64,000 nucleotides of DNA. It comes from Hyperoodon ampullatus. Its lineage: Eukaryota; Chordata; Mammalia; Artiodactyla; Ziphiidae. A program made the position numbers and the translations under genes. Of this stretch, positions 1 to 12,489 are shown in pieces. How positions within the stretch are numbered: the first letter of the stretch is position 1; each line of letters starts with the position of its first letter. The stretch lies in NCBI GenBank assembly GCA_949752795.1, contig OX457063.1, positions 65,495,783-65,559,782 of the forward strand, written 5' to 3'. The notes under the pieces are model-generated. The model was not told the origin of the DNA and did no database searches. It saw only the letters and a list, made by a program, of their open reading frames with translations.

Positions 1-239
1 TAAATATAAAGGATTATTATGTACTCATTATAAATGATGTTTATGATGAATTTGTAATAACAAAGGTACATCCTCATGTTTAGTGAAAAAAATTAAAACA
101 GGATACAAAATATATATAGCTGCTTTTGACGAAAAATAAAAGATATAGAAAAAATACTGGCAGATAAAATATCTGGTATATAGTATTACTTACAAATTCA
201 AACTGGTGGTACTACAGTATTCTACTAAACAAAGTAGGT
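1..239. other. Unassigned AT-rich sequence
   Basis: AT-rich DNA with no repeat, RNA gene or coding frame that I recognise. Confidence 0.5.
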
Positions 240-509
240 TATATTGATCCATTCATTCATGTACCAAAATATTTTCTTAATGCCTTGTAAGTTTCAAGCA
301 CTATGCTACATTCTAGACATAAGGCAGGAAACAGGAGAAGCACAAAACTTTTCCTTAAAATGCTAAGAGTCTTATCTGGGCAGACAGACAGGTAGGCAAT
401 AACAAACTATGCTAGGTAGTAAAGGAGTCCTGTGGGAGTATATAGGCAGAAGCCCTGTATTGTTATTAGTAAATGTAGGCTAGGTTAATCTTGGTAGCAA
501 ATTAACCCA

Positions 510-835
510 GATATCTCAGTAATTTATTACACAAGGAATTTGCTTTTCACACAAGTAATATCCAGTTTATATCAGGCATTTCTCCTCCATCTTGCTTCTT
601 CAGGTGGCTTCTTCAGGTGTCATGACAGACGAAATAGGAAGTAGAGAATTGGACATTTTTAAGGACAATCCTGTAAGTTGTTTACTTCTTTTTCCTCTCA
701 TCTTACTGGCCAGAAATCAACCTCATTCCCCCAACCTTACTGGAAGGCATGCTAGAAAATGCAAAGGAGGTACATTTGACTATTTGTTGAGCACCAGCTC
801 TGCCACTGGCCTATACCACAGACTGGACATAGGAA
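510..835. other. Unassigned block within the L2
   Basis: This block does not follow the flanking L2 order and is probably a later insertion or a highly diverged stretch. A 96-codon open frame crosses it on the plus strand but shows no recognisable domain, so it is not called as a gene. Confidence 0.3.
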
Positions 836-1653
836 AGGCCTCCCTGGAAGCTGTGGCATTTAAATTGAGACCTGAAAAATAAGTAGTTACGTAGACCAGT
901 AAAGACATGGAAAAATTATTTCAGGTAGGAATAATCTTGTACCAATGCCTAGAGGAGAGAGAAGGATGACCCTTCAAAGAACTGGAAATTCAGTATTTGA
1001 GCTTTGAATGTAGGGGGAGGGCAGGCAGGGGCACATTCATGAAGGACTTTATAAGTTGTGTTAAGGTATTTAAAAATTATTCTGAAGGCGAGGAGAAGCC
1101 ACTGGAAGGTTTAAAGCATGATAAAGTTTGAGCAATGTGAGTAGAGTAATGTAATAAAGTTTGCATTTTAGAAAAGTCATTCTGGTTGCAGTGAAGAGTA
1201 TGGATTGAAGGAGAGCAAGATTGTAGGTGCGGGGCCAGTTAAGAATCTCCAGTATCAGTCCAGTTAAGCAATGATGGTGACCTGTAGGAAGAATAGGGAT
1301 AGAAAGTAATAGATTGGAGAGATATTTAAGAGTTATAGTTGTTGGAATTTAGTAGTTCATTGGAAGAACAGTAATAAGTGGGTTATTTGGGGGATGGGGA
1401 GTGATTAATTCAGTTTGAGATATTTTGAGTTCAAGACAAACATATAAACCATCAGAGTGTTTCTGTCTGAATGAAAGATTTGAATACATAGATAGGTCTA
1501 GAAATCAGAAGAGAGATCTGAGCTGGAGATACAGATTTGGGATTTATCAGCATATAGATCATAACTTAAGCCACAAGAGTAGATGAGTTTGTACATGCAT
1601 ACTGTAAAAAGGAAAGAGGGCCTGTGGCAGAGCCCTGTGGACAACATTTAAGG

Positions 1654-1824
1654 CAGAGGTTCTTAATTTTCACACTGTGTCTGAATCACCTAATGAGGTT
1701 TCTAAAAATATGGTACCTAGGCTCCACACTCCAGGGATTGTGATCCAGTTAGTCTTGATGTGTCCTGAGATATCCTATGTTTCAAAAGCTTCCCCAGTGA
1801 TTCAGCCAAAGTTGAGAACCATTG
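1654..1824 (+). mobile_element. MER5-type (hAT-Charlie) non-autonomous DNA transposon
   Basis: The ends form imperfect terminal inverted repeats: cagaggttcttaa on the left and ttgagaaccattg on the right. Between them is the typical 'gaatcacctaatgag' and 'ggctccacactcca' layout of MER5A/B elements. It interrupts the L2. It has no coding capacity, as expected for this MITE-like family. Confidence 0.7.
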
Positions 1825-3060
1825 ATGATGAAGAGAACATAAAGGAGACAAATAGTCAGTGAGATAGGTGGAAAACTATTTGGTGTCTCCAAGACAAAGA
1901 AAGAGGTGAGTCAAAAGCTCCTGAGAAGCAATGAAAAATAACGATCAGAAAGTGTCATTGAATTTGCCAATATAAATATTAATCAATGACCTAAATTAAT
2001 GGTAATGGAAGCCTAGTTGCTGTAATTGAGTAGTAAGTGAGAGGTGGAATAAAGGAGACAGTTGATGTCTCCACTCTTATATGGAGTTTGATTGTAAAAA
2101 AGAAGGAGAAAAAAAGGGTACTAGCTGGAAAGAACCTGAGACTGGAGGAGAGCTCTTTTAATAATTGGAGAGGCTTAAGCATGTTTAACTGCTAAGGGTA
2201 ATAGAGGGACTGAACAAATTAGCAACAGAAATGATAAACAGGTAAGAGGAGTGAGACTAAAAAACCAGAGCATGAAAAGAAATACCTTTGCATACTAAGA
2301 GGAGGGAAGAAGAAATGTTGGAAATCTATGAATAGTAGTTTGTAGCATTGGTGGTAGAAAATTGAGGGAGCTGAGTTCTCATCTCATCTAAGGGCAGTGA
2401 TTTTTTTTTTCCTATTAACCAGCACTTTATATGCTCTGCTGGGAGTGAGGGAAGAGCTGGTAAGGACAGAGTTTTTAGAGAAGTGATGAATGTTTGAAAC
2501 AATCACTAGGGAGGTTGAGAGAGCTAAAGAGGAAAAGCTAATAGGATTGATTACCAGGCATCATTGAGGCCCAAATTGAGGGTGCTTACCAAGGATTTAT
2601 CGTGGCCACTATCTGTAGAGTTTTATATTTTGTAATTTTTCTGTTGAAGCACTCAGGAACCCCAGATACAATGGAAGGACAGTGGGGCAGGCGAATTGAA
2701 TATATTGACAAGGGAGTGGCATAAGTGATGTACAACGCAATAAAAACAGAGTAGGGAAGGCAGTAAAGAGAGAGAACAAAATGTAGAAAGTAACCAATGA
2801 AATGGTCTTCAATTTTTTAACACATACCACCGATGTATATATGTATTTATAAATTATATGTATTTCCCTGTATACTCATATACTTTATATAAAGCTTATT
2901 AAAAATATATTAAATTACATAAGTATAATAAAATCTACTTTGTATAACCTGCAACCTACTTTATATGTTCTGCAAAAATATAAACTATAAAAATATAAAA
3001 TATAAATAATGAAAGATTAAAAAGTTCTAAGACTTTCTTCCTGTACTCTACAGGATTGTC

Positions 3061-3117
3061 TTACACTTGTCTTACAAGTGTATTGTAAGACACTTGTCTT
3101 ACAATTGTCTTACACTT
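3061..3117. repeat. Short direct and inverted repeat cluster
   Basis: The 15-mer acacttgtcttacaa occurs at 3063-3077 and again at 3090-3104. A third partial copy follows at about 3105-3117. The 9-base arms gtcttacaa (3069-3077) and ttgtaagac (3083-3091) form a perfect hairpin with a 5-base loop. It lies next to AT-rich DNA inside the L2. Confidence 0.85.
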
Positions 3118-3495
3118 CCTACTTTGGAGATGACTTGCCTTGAGAATGTATATATATTGGACTGTAATTAGAAGAGAATGCTGGGATGTTGGGAGGTCAT
3201 GGTCAGAGAGTAGAATGTCTAAATTTATTATTTTGAGGGTAGAGCAGTAATGACATCTGGGACATGTCCATGGGAAAAAAAATGGTTGATTGAATCACTA
3301 AGAAAAATCAAGAAATGGAAGATAAGTATGGGGTTATTAATGTAGCATATTGTGGTTACTCTGGTTGATTGCAACTTTGGGATAAAAATAAAAGCCTATG
3401 AGCAAGGTGCAAGGGGATAAAAAATGAAAGAAGTTTTTGAAGAGGAAGTTACCTAGTAGGTGACAACGAGGAAGAGGGGTAAATATACAAGTCTG

Positions 3496-4309
3496 CAAAA
3501 GGCATAGACTTGTACTCCGTGAGAGACTTTTTGTATACACTACCTGCAGTAGACAATGAATGCTGAAAGATAGTCCTAACTCAAAAGTAATTCTTTACTG
3601 GGTAATTTGTTTAAGGAAACAAGTCCCTCATCTCCCGTTGATAATCCCTGGGGAGGGATAACGTGATTCATACTCTAGAGTTAATTGTTATAATTAAATC
3701 GGTACTTAGTTTAAATCAGTACTAAGGAATGGAAGCAAAAACTTCCAAGAATTGGAGCATAATTTTGGAATCTTTAGTCAGATGTCCTTTTTTTCTCTCC
3801 AGAAAATTGGGATCCATCTTACACTTTTATCAATTCATGAATGCATTTATATGGTAGTTTTTATAATGATATTATTTCATGTAGATTGATGTTTAGATTA
3901 ATGAAAAGAAAAAAATGTATGAAATCAGTACTGTCTTGAAAACTGCCAGGTGTATGATCCTAAGTATGGGGCATTTTTAATGGCAGACCTGGATAAATTA
4001 GGAGATTTTGAATTTCTGGAGGTTATCATGAGGGTCTACAAACCAAGGTAACATGAGGAAATGAAAGTGTGTGTCAGGAGAGAAAGGTAAGACAAACTGA
4101 GGGAGAACTGAGTCTGATTTGCAGAATTTTCTGAAACCAGAATGGAGACTGTTTTGTCTCTGAAATTCATCAGACCCTATGACTTTAGCTGCTAACTTCA
4201 TTGTGTCTTTGTTCATTCCTGTCTAACCTACTGCAGTTTCTGAATATCTTCTTTCTCCAGCTTTCCAAGGTCTTGCCTTTCAGTCCTTTATAGCAGGGTA
4301 GAGGTAGAG
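3496..4309. other. Unassigned sequence, no gene seen
   Basis: Unique-looking AT-rich sequence. The only open frames are short, lack domains and have no splice or start context worth noting. Confidence 0.45.
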
Positions 4310-4700
4310 AGAAGCATTCATTCATTCATATACTCATTTATCAAGATGATTTTTATTGATCATCCATCACTACTTGATGCTGGGTATGCAGTAGTAAATA
4401 AGAAAGTTCATACCCTCAAGGAGCTTACAGGCTAGTAGGATGGAGGGATAAATAACTGGAATATAGTGTGATAAATTCACTATAATCTAATAGAAGGGGC
4501 ACCTAAATCCATTCCTTAGCAGTCAGATGAGTCTTCTGGGAGAATGTGACATTTCATGTAAGACCTAAGACCTTTAAGGAGAGTAGGAATTTACCAAGTG
4601 AAGATCAAAGTGAGTGTTGGGTCACAGGGGAGGATGAATGTTCAGGCTGAGAGAATAGAATAGAATGTCCCTAAGGCAAGAGAAAGCAAGAGCCATATAT
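4310..4700 (-). mobile_element. L2 LINE 3' fragment
   Basis: It begins with an attcattcat run and continues with the complement of the L2 3' end ('gagcttacaggctagtagga', 'gtgacatttcatgtaagacc'). No target-site duplication is visible, as expected for such an old element. Confidence 0.6.
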
Positions 4701-4819
4701 TGACTGGGAAAATTAGATCAGATGTTAACCCCCCCTGTTTTCCCCATTTCCATCATTAGAGATATACTCAGATTTTCATACAAGTACCAACCTCTACACA
4801 TAGGCCTCAAATGCCAGAG

Positions 4820-5410
4820 TCTCAAACTTGCATGTATGGAAGTACCTTATTCCAGTTATCTAATGGTGCATAACAAATTACCCAAAATTAATGGGATAGA
4901 ACATACATTTATTATACTCACAGATTCTGGGTCAGGATTTCAGACAGGGCATAGTGGGGATGGTTTGTCTCAGTTCCATGATGTTTGGGGTCCAGCTTGA
5001 GGATTGGAAGTCTGTGAGAGCTAAAGTCATCTGCATCATTGTTCATTCAACTTTTTAGCAATTAATTTCGGATGTTGGCTTGGGGAATTAATTCTTCTCT
5101 AAAAGGACTACTTTGTATGGTCTCCTCATGGGCTAGTTTGAGTTTTCTCATAGCATGGGGACCAGAACCCAAAAGCAAGTGTCTCAAGAAGAAGAAAATT
5201 AGGTGGAAGTTTTATATACTTTTTATGATCTAACCTCAGGTGACCTAATCATCTTTACCATATTCTACTTGTTAGAACAGTCATGGGCTCATGTTGAAGG
5301 GAAGGGAAAATAACACCTACCTCTCAGTGGGAGGAGTGTCAGTCACATTGTAAGAAGAGAATGTGGGAAAGGACTGATTTATTGATTAGCATCTTTGGAA
5401 GGTACAATCT
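4820..5410 (+). mobile_element. Ancient dispersed repeat, family not assigned
   Basis: The opening 'tgcataacaaattaccca' followed by 'catttattatactcacag' matches a common dispersed mammalian repeat that I recognise but cannot name with confidence. It may be LTR-derived. No open frame of interest. Confidence 0.4.
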
Positions 5411-6459
5411 TGCATATTCCTCACTTAAGAATGTTCACAAATAAGATCAAATCTATGTTCCACTGCACCAGTAACAGTCATTAATTTCCCTTTATAGTTC
5501 ACCTGTCGGTTATTCATCCACGATGTCTTTGACATTACTTTTGAGGGATTTTATAAATGTTAGTAGCTCCATCCTGTCCGATAAGTGCAAAAGCAGAAAA
5601 GAAGGCTAGACATGGTTCAAAGAAAAATCAACAAAGTTTTAAAATTAAAACAGAGATAAAACTACAATATAACTAATGCTTGTATGCTGTCACCTTAAAC
5701 ATATAAACATATGAAATTAAATGCACATCCTTTCAGAATCTAAAATAAATGTAAGTAAAGGAACTTCAGTACTACTTTACCGTCTTTATGCTTGCTAGCT
5801 AGGTTAGGAGAGTGTTGGGTTTGTTTTTTTAACCTCATTTTATTTCACTATACTGACTACTAGCCTCAGCTATAATATAAACTGAATACTAAACTTTTTA
5901 AAAATTGTGTTCTTTCAGTAAAAATAGATGTTAAATTTTAAAGTACAACTCATTACATTTCTCTTTTTCTTTGTTTGGTCCTGATTTTCCCATGCGTAGA
6001 TTTGTCTTATGTGTGTTTGTGTAAGGTATGTGTGTGTACTCACACATGCGTGTTTATACATACACAAATATGTTGAACAATCTCTATATACATATATAAT
6101 ACATACCCATAAATGCAAATCAAGCTCTTTGTTGTTTCACTTAGCCTATCTTAACCATTCACAGAATCCTCCAATTTAAAGTGATCCAGGTGGGCCTGAA
6201 TTAAATTAGAAGGAAAATGTTTAAAAGTCATGTATCTAGTCTGGTTTTCAAGTTTGCTGTTCTAATCCATCCCATCCTCCTTTCTTCTGCCTCAAAAATA
6301 TTGTAGGAACAAGGTTGATCTGGGCATGAAGTTAAACAGGATATTGCTTTCATCTACTTCAGCCAAATCTCAAAGTCACTGACCTAAGAAAGACCTCCCC
6401 ATCTACTTTGATAAAAAGCAGAGTTGAAAATGGTAATGTCCACTATTTTTTGCTAGTTG
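5411..6459. other. Unassigned AT-rich sequence
   Basis: No recognisable gene or repeat family. A purine/pyrimidine-alternating patch (about 6008-6072, TG/CA-rich) is a degenerate microsatellite. The minus-strand open frame over 5915-6118 reads this low-complexity patch. Confidence 0.4.
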
Positions 6460-6640
6460 CTGTACATTTGTTACCTCATTTAATCCTCTGAAGAGTATAT
6501 GTTATTCTCTTTATTTCAAGAGAAGAAAGCAAAAGGCTAGAAGAAATGAAGTAGCTTTTCTGCTACACAGCTGTGACATAGTAGTGACAATAAGATTCTA
6601 GCCAGATCTAACTCCAAATGCTGAGTTCTTTCAGTTTAGT
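6460..6640 (-). mobile_element. MIR SINE fragment
   Basis: It reads as the complement of the MIR core: 'ttacctcatttaatcctc', then a gaagaaa-rich block, 'gaagtagctttt' and 'cacagctgtgacatagtagt', in the MIR order. Old and diverged. Confidence 0.55.
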
Positions 6641-7929
6641 ATCAGTACCTGTAGTTTTTCTGTAATATTTCTCAGCTGAGTATTTTGATTTTGATGTAAC
6701 ATTTATGTGAGTGATCAGAATCGCTTGTTTTATTCAGCTAGCTGAATATATAAACCTAGATTGTTTGTATAAGGCATTTACAAAGCAGAAGACTTATGAG
6801 AACAGAACATTGGCCCTACTAGGAGCTCACAGTCTGTTCACTGGCAAATCAAAGAAATTTCAAAGTCAGACAAAAGAAACTATGAAAAGCATAATTTATT
6901 ATGTTGTATAAGACTAGAACATTCCTACTCACCAAGAGAAGATAGATGGGAAAAATTTAATCAGAATATAAGTTCCTGTAAGAAAATACAGCATTCTGTG
7001 GAAAATCAGACTGTTGCCTTAGAATAAATTCCTCATGTATCCATGTAAGCAGCATGAAGAAAATAAAATGTACATTATCAACTTTTTCTTTACTGTACCA
7101 AAGCCAAACACAGCCCCAGCTGTGTTGCTACTTACTACTTGATCTTTCTATTATTTTGCTTTCCATCAGTGACTTTTTTCCTCTTCAGAGTAACAGCTAT
7201 CCCTAATGGTAGAATGCATTTCTTACAGAGATCAAAATTAATGTAATTGAAAACATTATGGCCTTGAAAATACTTTAATATTTAATTTAGTCGTTCATGG
7301 GTAAATGTTACTGGAGTCATAGAAAAGTTAAGATAGAAGTAGTGGTATAAGAAACAGTCCCCAAAGCCAATCAGTCCTAGAAGAAGAGCCCAGGATAGTG
7401 GCCTTAGTTCAGGAAACCTTTTCAGGAAAACACACAACCTGTTGACGTTCTGATACATGCTGCATACTAAGGTGGCAAGTTAGTACATGGAATAGTTTGG
7501 AAAGGTAGCCTCAGAATTCAGTGAAGTGCCCTTTCTTTGTTCTGGACCAGAGATACGTCCAACTTTCCCATCCCATCATATATCCCTTGACTTCTTATAA
7601 TTTCTAGCTATGTCAGTGCATGGAAAACTGAAACAAGATGGGCATGGTTTTTTTTTTTTTTAATTTCACTGTATTTTAGTTAAACATGGATGTCTAAAGT
7701 TTGATTTCAAAATAAATTTAAGGTATCTTGCCAGAGTTAGAATAATTTAAACACATTATATAACTCACATTATTAAAGCCCATTTTTAGCATTATCCAAT
7801 AGTAAATTTAAAATCCTGTTCTTTATGAAATAATTTTTGTGACAGGTGCCATGCTTGACCAGTGTAATATAACATATGAATGCATGATGAGGTTGTAAGA
7901 GGGGGTATGAGGAGCTGTGACAGCAGTGG
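6641..7929. other. Unassigned sequence, no gene seen
   Basis: Mostly unique AT-rich DNA. A run of about 12 T lies at 7650-7662 without a recognisable SINE body after it. A 66-codon frame at 6711-6911 shows nothing recognisable. Confidence 0.4.
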
Positions 7930-8242
7930 CCTGAGTTCCCTCCTCCTGGAATGGCCAGCCATCTCCCCCTAGCTAACTCTAATTTCTTCTCTCGTACACA
8001 GCTTAGAAGTCATCCCTTCTGCGGACATTCTCCGATCTTTTCATTTTGCATTAGGTGTACCTCCTCTATGAACATCTGTAGTATCCTGTGCATACTCAGG
8101 TACTTCTCTTTATATATCTCTCTCTCCTTCACTGGACTGTAAAATTGTTGTGAGCTTCACTGTTTTTCATCTTTGTATCCTCAACATCTAAACTTGTGCC
8201 TCATACCTGGTAGGCACTAACATTTTGTTGAATGAAGGCATA
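7930..8242 (+). mobile_element. L2 LINE 3' end
   Basis: The sequence follows the sense 3' end of L2: 'ggactgtaaaattgttgtga', then 'tttgtatcctcaacatct', 'ggtaggcactaacatttt', and the terminal ttgttgaatgaaggca. Confidence 0.7.
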
Positions 8243-8735
8243 CGTGAAAAGATGAATTATGAATAGATTTATAGGTATTTTATGAAGCGCACATTCATAG
8301 AAGGTTATGTTTCACAAGGAAAAAGCATTAACTCATTACCCATGGAACATTGTCTTGTTATGCTTCTTCATCCCATTCTGCAATATTATTTTTTGTTTCT
8401 TTGGATCTTTAGCCTATTGCACTAAACAAAAAATAGTTACTACTTAATCTACATTTTGTAACTTTGTCAGTAAGTTTTTAACACACAATATTGACTATTT
8501 GTAAAGGTTACTGTAAATTTTTTCAGCATTTTTAATTTGCAGTTGTATTATTTTGTGGCCAGTTTTCCTCCCAAAGAATGTATCATTAGGTATTTAGTAG
8601 ATGCAGTAGCAAAATAAGATTTGCCTTTTGGAGAAAATTTAACTTTGTGGAAGATTCTTTGGAATGTGTCTATTTTTAAAGTTATGGGCTTTCTGATTTT
8701 AATCTAAAATTGGGTGAATAATATTTATAGTTTTT
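8243..8735. other. Unassigned AT-rich sequence
   Basis: No recognisable element or coding region. Confidence 0.4.
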
Positions 8736-8920
8736 GTAACACCTTAGAGTTCACAGATTGCCTTATGTACTTTTTTATATAATCTTCAAATTAAGTTGCT
8801 TGTGAGATAGTATAATACTTACGAGATAATATGGGATATCATAAATAAGTAAACAAAGAATCATAGAGGTTAAATAACACCTTAGATTGTACAGCTGAAT
8901 CTGGAATTTTATTTGTGGGG
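8736..8920 (-). mobile_element. Probable MIR-type SINE fragment
   Basis: A complement-of-MIR order is suggested by 'atataatcttcaaattaa', 'aaacaaagaatcatagaggt' and 'acagctgaatctggaatt'. The match is weak and could be another old SINE. Confidence 0.35.
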
Positions 8921-11640
8921 AGATTTTTACTGTTGATTCAATTTCTTTAGTAGTTTTGTTCAGAATTTTCTATTTAATCTTGAATCAGTGGCAGTAAGCT
9001 ATATTTTTCTAGTGTGTTCATTTCATCTGTCTTCAAATGTATTGGCATGAAGCTGTTTTAATATGCTCTTATTATTTTAATGTCTGCAGCATCTGTAGTT
9101 ATGTAGTTTCTGACATTAGCTATTTCTGCATGCCTGCCTTCCTCTTTCTCTTCCTCGCTTCCTCCCTCCCTCCCTTTTTTTCTTCCTTTCTTCCTTACAA
9201 CTTTTTGCTGAATCTATCCAGAGGTTTGAAGCTTTATGCTTTTCAGAGAGTCAACTTTTAGCTTTCCCGTCACCTCTATTTTATCTTTATTTTCTATTTC
9301 ATTAATTTCTGGGGTTTTATTTTAATTATTTCTTGTCCTTTGCTTTTTTCAACTCCTGTTTTTTTCTCTTTTTTTTAAGTTTATTGTATTTCTTTTATAA
9401 AGCCTGTTTTATTGGATTCTCAGGTCACTAATTTTCGTCCTTTTCCATAGTAGGCATTTAAGGTTATAAAATTCTCTTCGATTATTGATTTTCATATATA
9501 CCACAGGTTTTCATATTAGGTTGTCACTTAGTTCTGAATATTTAGTTCCAATTTCCATTTCGAGTTATTTAGAAGTATGCTGCTTATTTTCAAAACAATT
9601 GAATTATTTCTAGTTATCTTTTTGTTATTAAATTCTATCTTAATCTCATTGTTAAAGAATGTGGTTTGTATAATATCAGTTATTTAACTTGCTGAGCCTT
9701 ATTTTTGTGGCCTAGTTTGTGATCAGCTTTTGAAATGTTCTATTTTGGAAATGTACTTGAAAATAATGTGTATTTTACAACTCTGGGTATCATTTTATAC
9801 ATATGTCCATTAGATAAGGGTAATTGTTCAAATCTTTTATGTTCTTATGACGTTGTCTTCTTGACCTTTCAGTTACTAAGCTAAACTATAAATCTCCCAT
9901 TTTACATTGTTTGCTTAGTTTTCCTTGTCAAGTTTTGCTTTATGTATTTTGAGATCGTTAGCTGTGTACAACTTTGTTATTGTTATATTTTCCTGAAGAA
10001 GTAAACTTTTTATCATTTAACAATGATCCTCTTTATTTCTAGTAATGCTTTTTTCCTTATATTAATATAATTTTGATATTTGTATTAATATGTTTTTCCA
10101 TTTTGTACTTTTATTTATGTTATGGATGTATCTTTTGAAAAGAGAACAATATAGCTATTGTTACAATATAGCAATATACAATTGAACAATATAGCAATTT
10201 TTATCTTTTAACTAGACTATACAGCCCATTTACTTTTATTGTAATTACTGATGTATTTGGGTTTATTTCTGCCATTTAATTTAGTATATTTATTTTCCCA
10301 TCATTTCTTTGTTTCTCTTTCTTTCTTTTATTGACTTCTTTGTGCATTCTTCATTACTTTTTTCTCATTCATTTTTTTTCCTACTGGTTTGGAGGTTATA
10401 CTTGCTTACCCTAGAAATGTTATCATGTATACTGTTTAAATCATATACATACCTTTACTCTCTACCCAAACAAAAAGACCTTAGAGAGAATATTTTAACT
10501 CAGCTTAACGTTTCCCAATTTTTATATTTTTGCTTATGTTTTTAATTCTGTAAGAAATAAATATCATATTTTATAATGTTAATATTGTTTATATTTACCA
10601 CTTTTTTTCATGTCATCATTCTTTAGGCATTTCAGAACTTTTGATTGAAAATAAATTCAGTGAGGACATGAGAGTGATAAACCTTCTCAGTCTTTATCTC
10701 TAAATGACCTTATTTCACTCTCATTGTTAGAAGAATTTTATTGGGTATAAAATTCTAGGTTACTAGGTTAATTTCTTTTAGCCCATTAAAGTTATTATTT
10801 CACTGTCTTGTGGATTCTATTTCTTTCAAAAGTTTAATTTGTCTGTCAGTCCTTTGAATGTAATTTATCTTTTTTTGTTTGCTTTTGATATCTTTTCTTT
10901 TTCTTGTATTAACAGTTTCACTCTCTACCTCTTTCTGTCTTTGCTAGAGCTTTAATTCAGATGTACATGAGATCTTTTCGCAATATTTTCCATGCCTCTT
11001 TATGTCTCAGGATTGTATTTGGCATAATTTATTCATTTCTCTATTACAGTTCTCTAATTCTCATTTCAACTATATTGAAGTTACTGTTTAACCTATTGAT
11101 TGACTTCTTTTGCTTTGATTATCATACTTTGCATTTTTAAAAATTCTCTTTTCTCCTTTTTTCACAATTCATCTTTTCTTATATTGTTAAACTTTTTACT
11201 TCTTGAAACATATTAAACATACTTATTGTATGTGCAGTAATTCTAATACCTGGCAACTTCTTAGGAGGGATTCTGCCATACGTTGTTGTTTATTTGTTTT
11301 ACGTATGATGCCTTGTTTTTTAATATATTTAAGTGATTTTTTAAACCTTGAGCTACTCATTTTTCTTTGAATTTTACATGTGAAAGTATTTTGATACCTG
11401 TGTTTCAAGGTGTACATTCATTTCTATCAGATGCCTGACAGTATTAGTATGGTACTATTAATATAGGACCACTTTAAAATCTTGGCTTGAGATTTTGTGG
11501 AGCAAAAGAGTAGTGAGACTTCAGACTGCAGACTGCAGTGAGGGTTAGCTCGTGGTTACAAATTATCAGAGAGGACTTATTTTTCCCATCCGTCCAGTGT
11601 CAAAGTTCTGTATAGGCAATTTCCTTTACATTTCCTCTTA
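8921..11640 (-). mobile_element. Ancient L1 LINE, ORF2 to 5' region
   Basis: The plus strand is T-rich and reads as the complement of mammalian L1 ORF2 and upstream sequence. Diagnostic stretches include 'tttatttctagtaatgct' and 'attttattgggtataaaatt', which have counterparts in the second old L1 near 42.3-45.8 kb. All frames are broken. The short plus-strand frames here are antisense readings. The 5' limit is uncertain. Confidence 0.5.
9123..9200. repeat. Polypyrimidine (CTTC/CTCC)n low-complexity tract
   Basis: A C/T-only run, including cctccctccctccc, inside the old L1. One strand is purely pyrimidine, so triplex-type structure is possible in principle. Confidence 0.8.
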
Positions 11641-11668
11641 GGGAAGGAAGCAAGAGGGTGGGGGTGTT

Positions 11669-11915
11669 ATGGCATAATGCTTAAGAGCATTGTGCCTAGA
11701 CCCAGACCATCTGAATTTGCATTTTGGCTCTACTGCTAACCTTGAACAAATTACTTAACCTTTCTGTTCTTCAGTGTCTTGATCTCTAAGATAAAGATTA
11801 TAATGGTGCCCTTTTTATGGGTTTTCTGAGGATAAAATGAGTTAATATCTTTGAAGCACTTAGAATGCAGTAAGTTCTATAAGTGTTTCCTATTATTATC
11901 ATGATCATCATTATT
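11669..11915 (+). mobile_element. MIR SINE, near full length
   Basis: It follows the MIR consensus from 'ggcataatgcttaagagcat' through 'aaattacttaacctttctg' and 'aaaatgagttaatatctt' to a terminal attattatc block. One of the best-preserved MIRs in the window. Confidence 0.8.
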
Positions 11916-11973
11916 GTGTCTAACTAACTCTTATACTAAGTGAGTAGTGCTGTGTGGCCCCAGCACTCTTGGT

Positions 11974-11986
11974 GGGGGGGGGGGGG
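11974..11986 (+). repeat. G13 homopolymer
   Basis: Thirteen consecutive G after 'cactcttggt'. Long G runs are rare, length-variable and prone to sequencing error. Confidence 0.9.
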
Positions 11987-11989
11987 TCT

Positions 11990-12489
11990 GCTGTTAGACA
12001 TCCTACCTTTTGAGGCCTTAAAAATTAATACTCAACTTCAGCTGATTCAGCAAATATTCTTAAGACAAAAGACAACTCAAGTGCTTACCTTACTACTCTG
12101 AATACCAGTCTTCACTTAGTCTTGTCCCCAGAATTCCTTACTTTTTTTCTAACCTCATGGGATCATTTAAGAAGTATTTTTTGTATTTCTTATTTTATTT
12201 TAGTTGTTTTCGGGTGATACTTGTGTTACAGGATATAGAAGTCTGTTATACAGCTTGTAAATGGCAAAACCAAGACTAAAGTACCAAACTGACTCTGAGC
12301 ATGGTGCTTCAAGAAATTTGGACAGCGGACATACACAGACATGAATGTTTCAAACATTTAAAATCATTAGTAATCCAAGAAATACTGATAGAAGGAACTA
12401 TACAGTACCGTTTTTCTTATCAAATTAGAAAAGTAAAGAAGAAAAGAAAGGAAGAAGGAAGGAAACAGAATTTGAAACCCCAAATTAAC
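11990..12489. other. Unassigned sequence
   Basis: No recognisable element. The 137-codon open frame starting at 12301 runs from here into the following L1 tail, is lysine-rich with no domain, and is treated as a chance frame. Confidence 0.45.

Larger units (their letters stand above)
240..3495 (-). mobile_element. Ancient L2 LINE, long but heavily decayed
   Basis: Read on the minus strand, this follows the order of a mammalian L2 LINE. The 3' end is at about 240-480, where the attcattcat motif is the complement of the L2 tail. Reverse-transcriptase sequence lies in the middle and 5' sequence extends to about 3490. At 1525-1554 the minus strand reads Y-A-D-K-S-Q-I, the position of the catalytic YADD motif, so one aspartate codon is lost. 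The frame is otherwise full of stops and shifts. It is interrupted by an unrecognised block (about 510-835), a MER5-type element (1654-1824) and an AT-rich block (about 2830-3060). The total span is close to a full L2 length, which is unusual because most copies are short 3' fragments. The family call rests on motif order and is inference. Confidence 0.6.
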
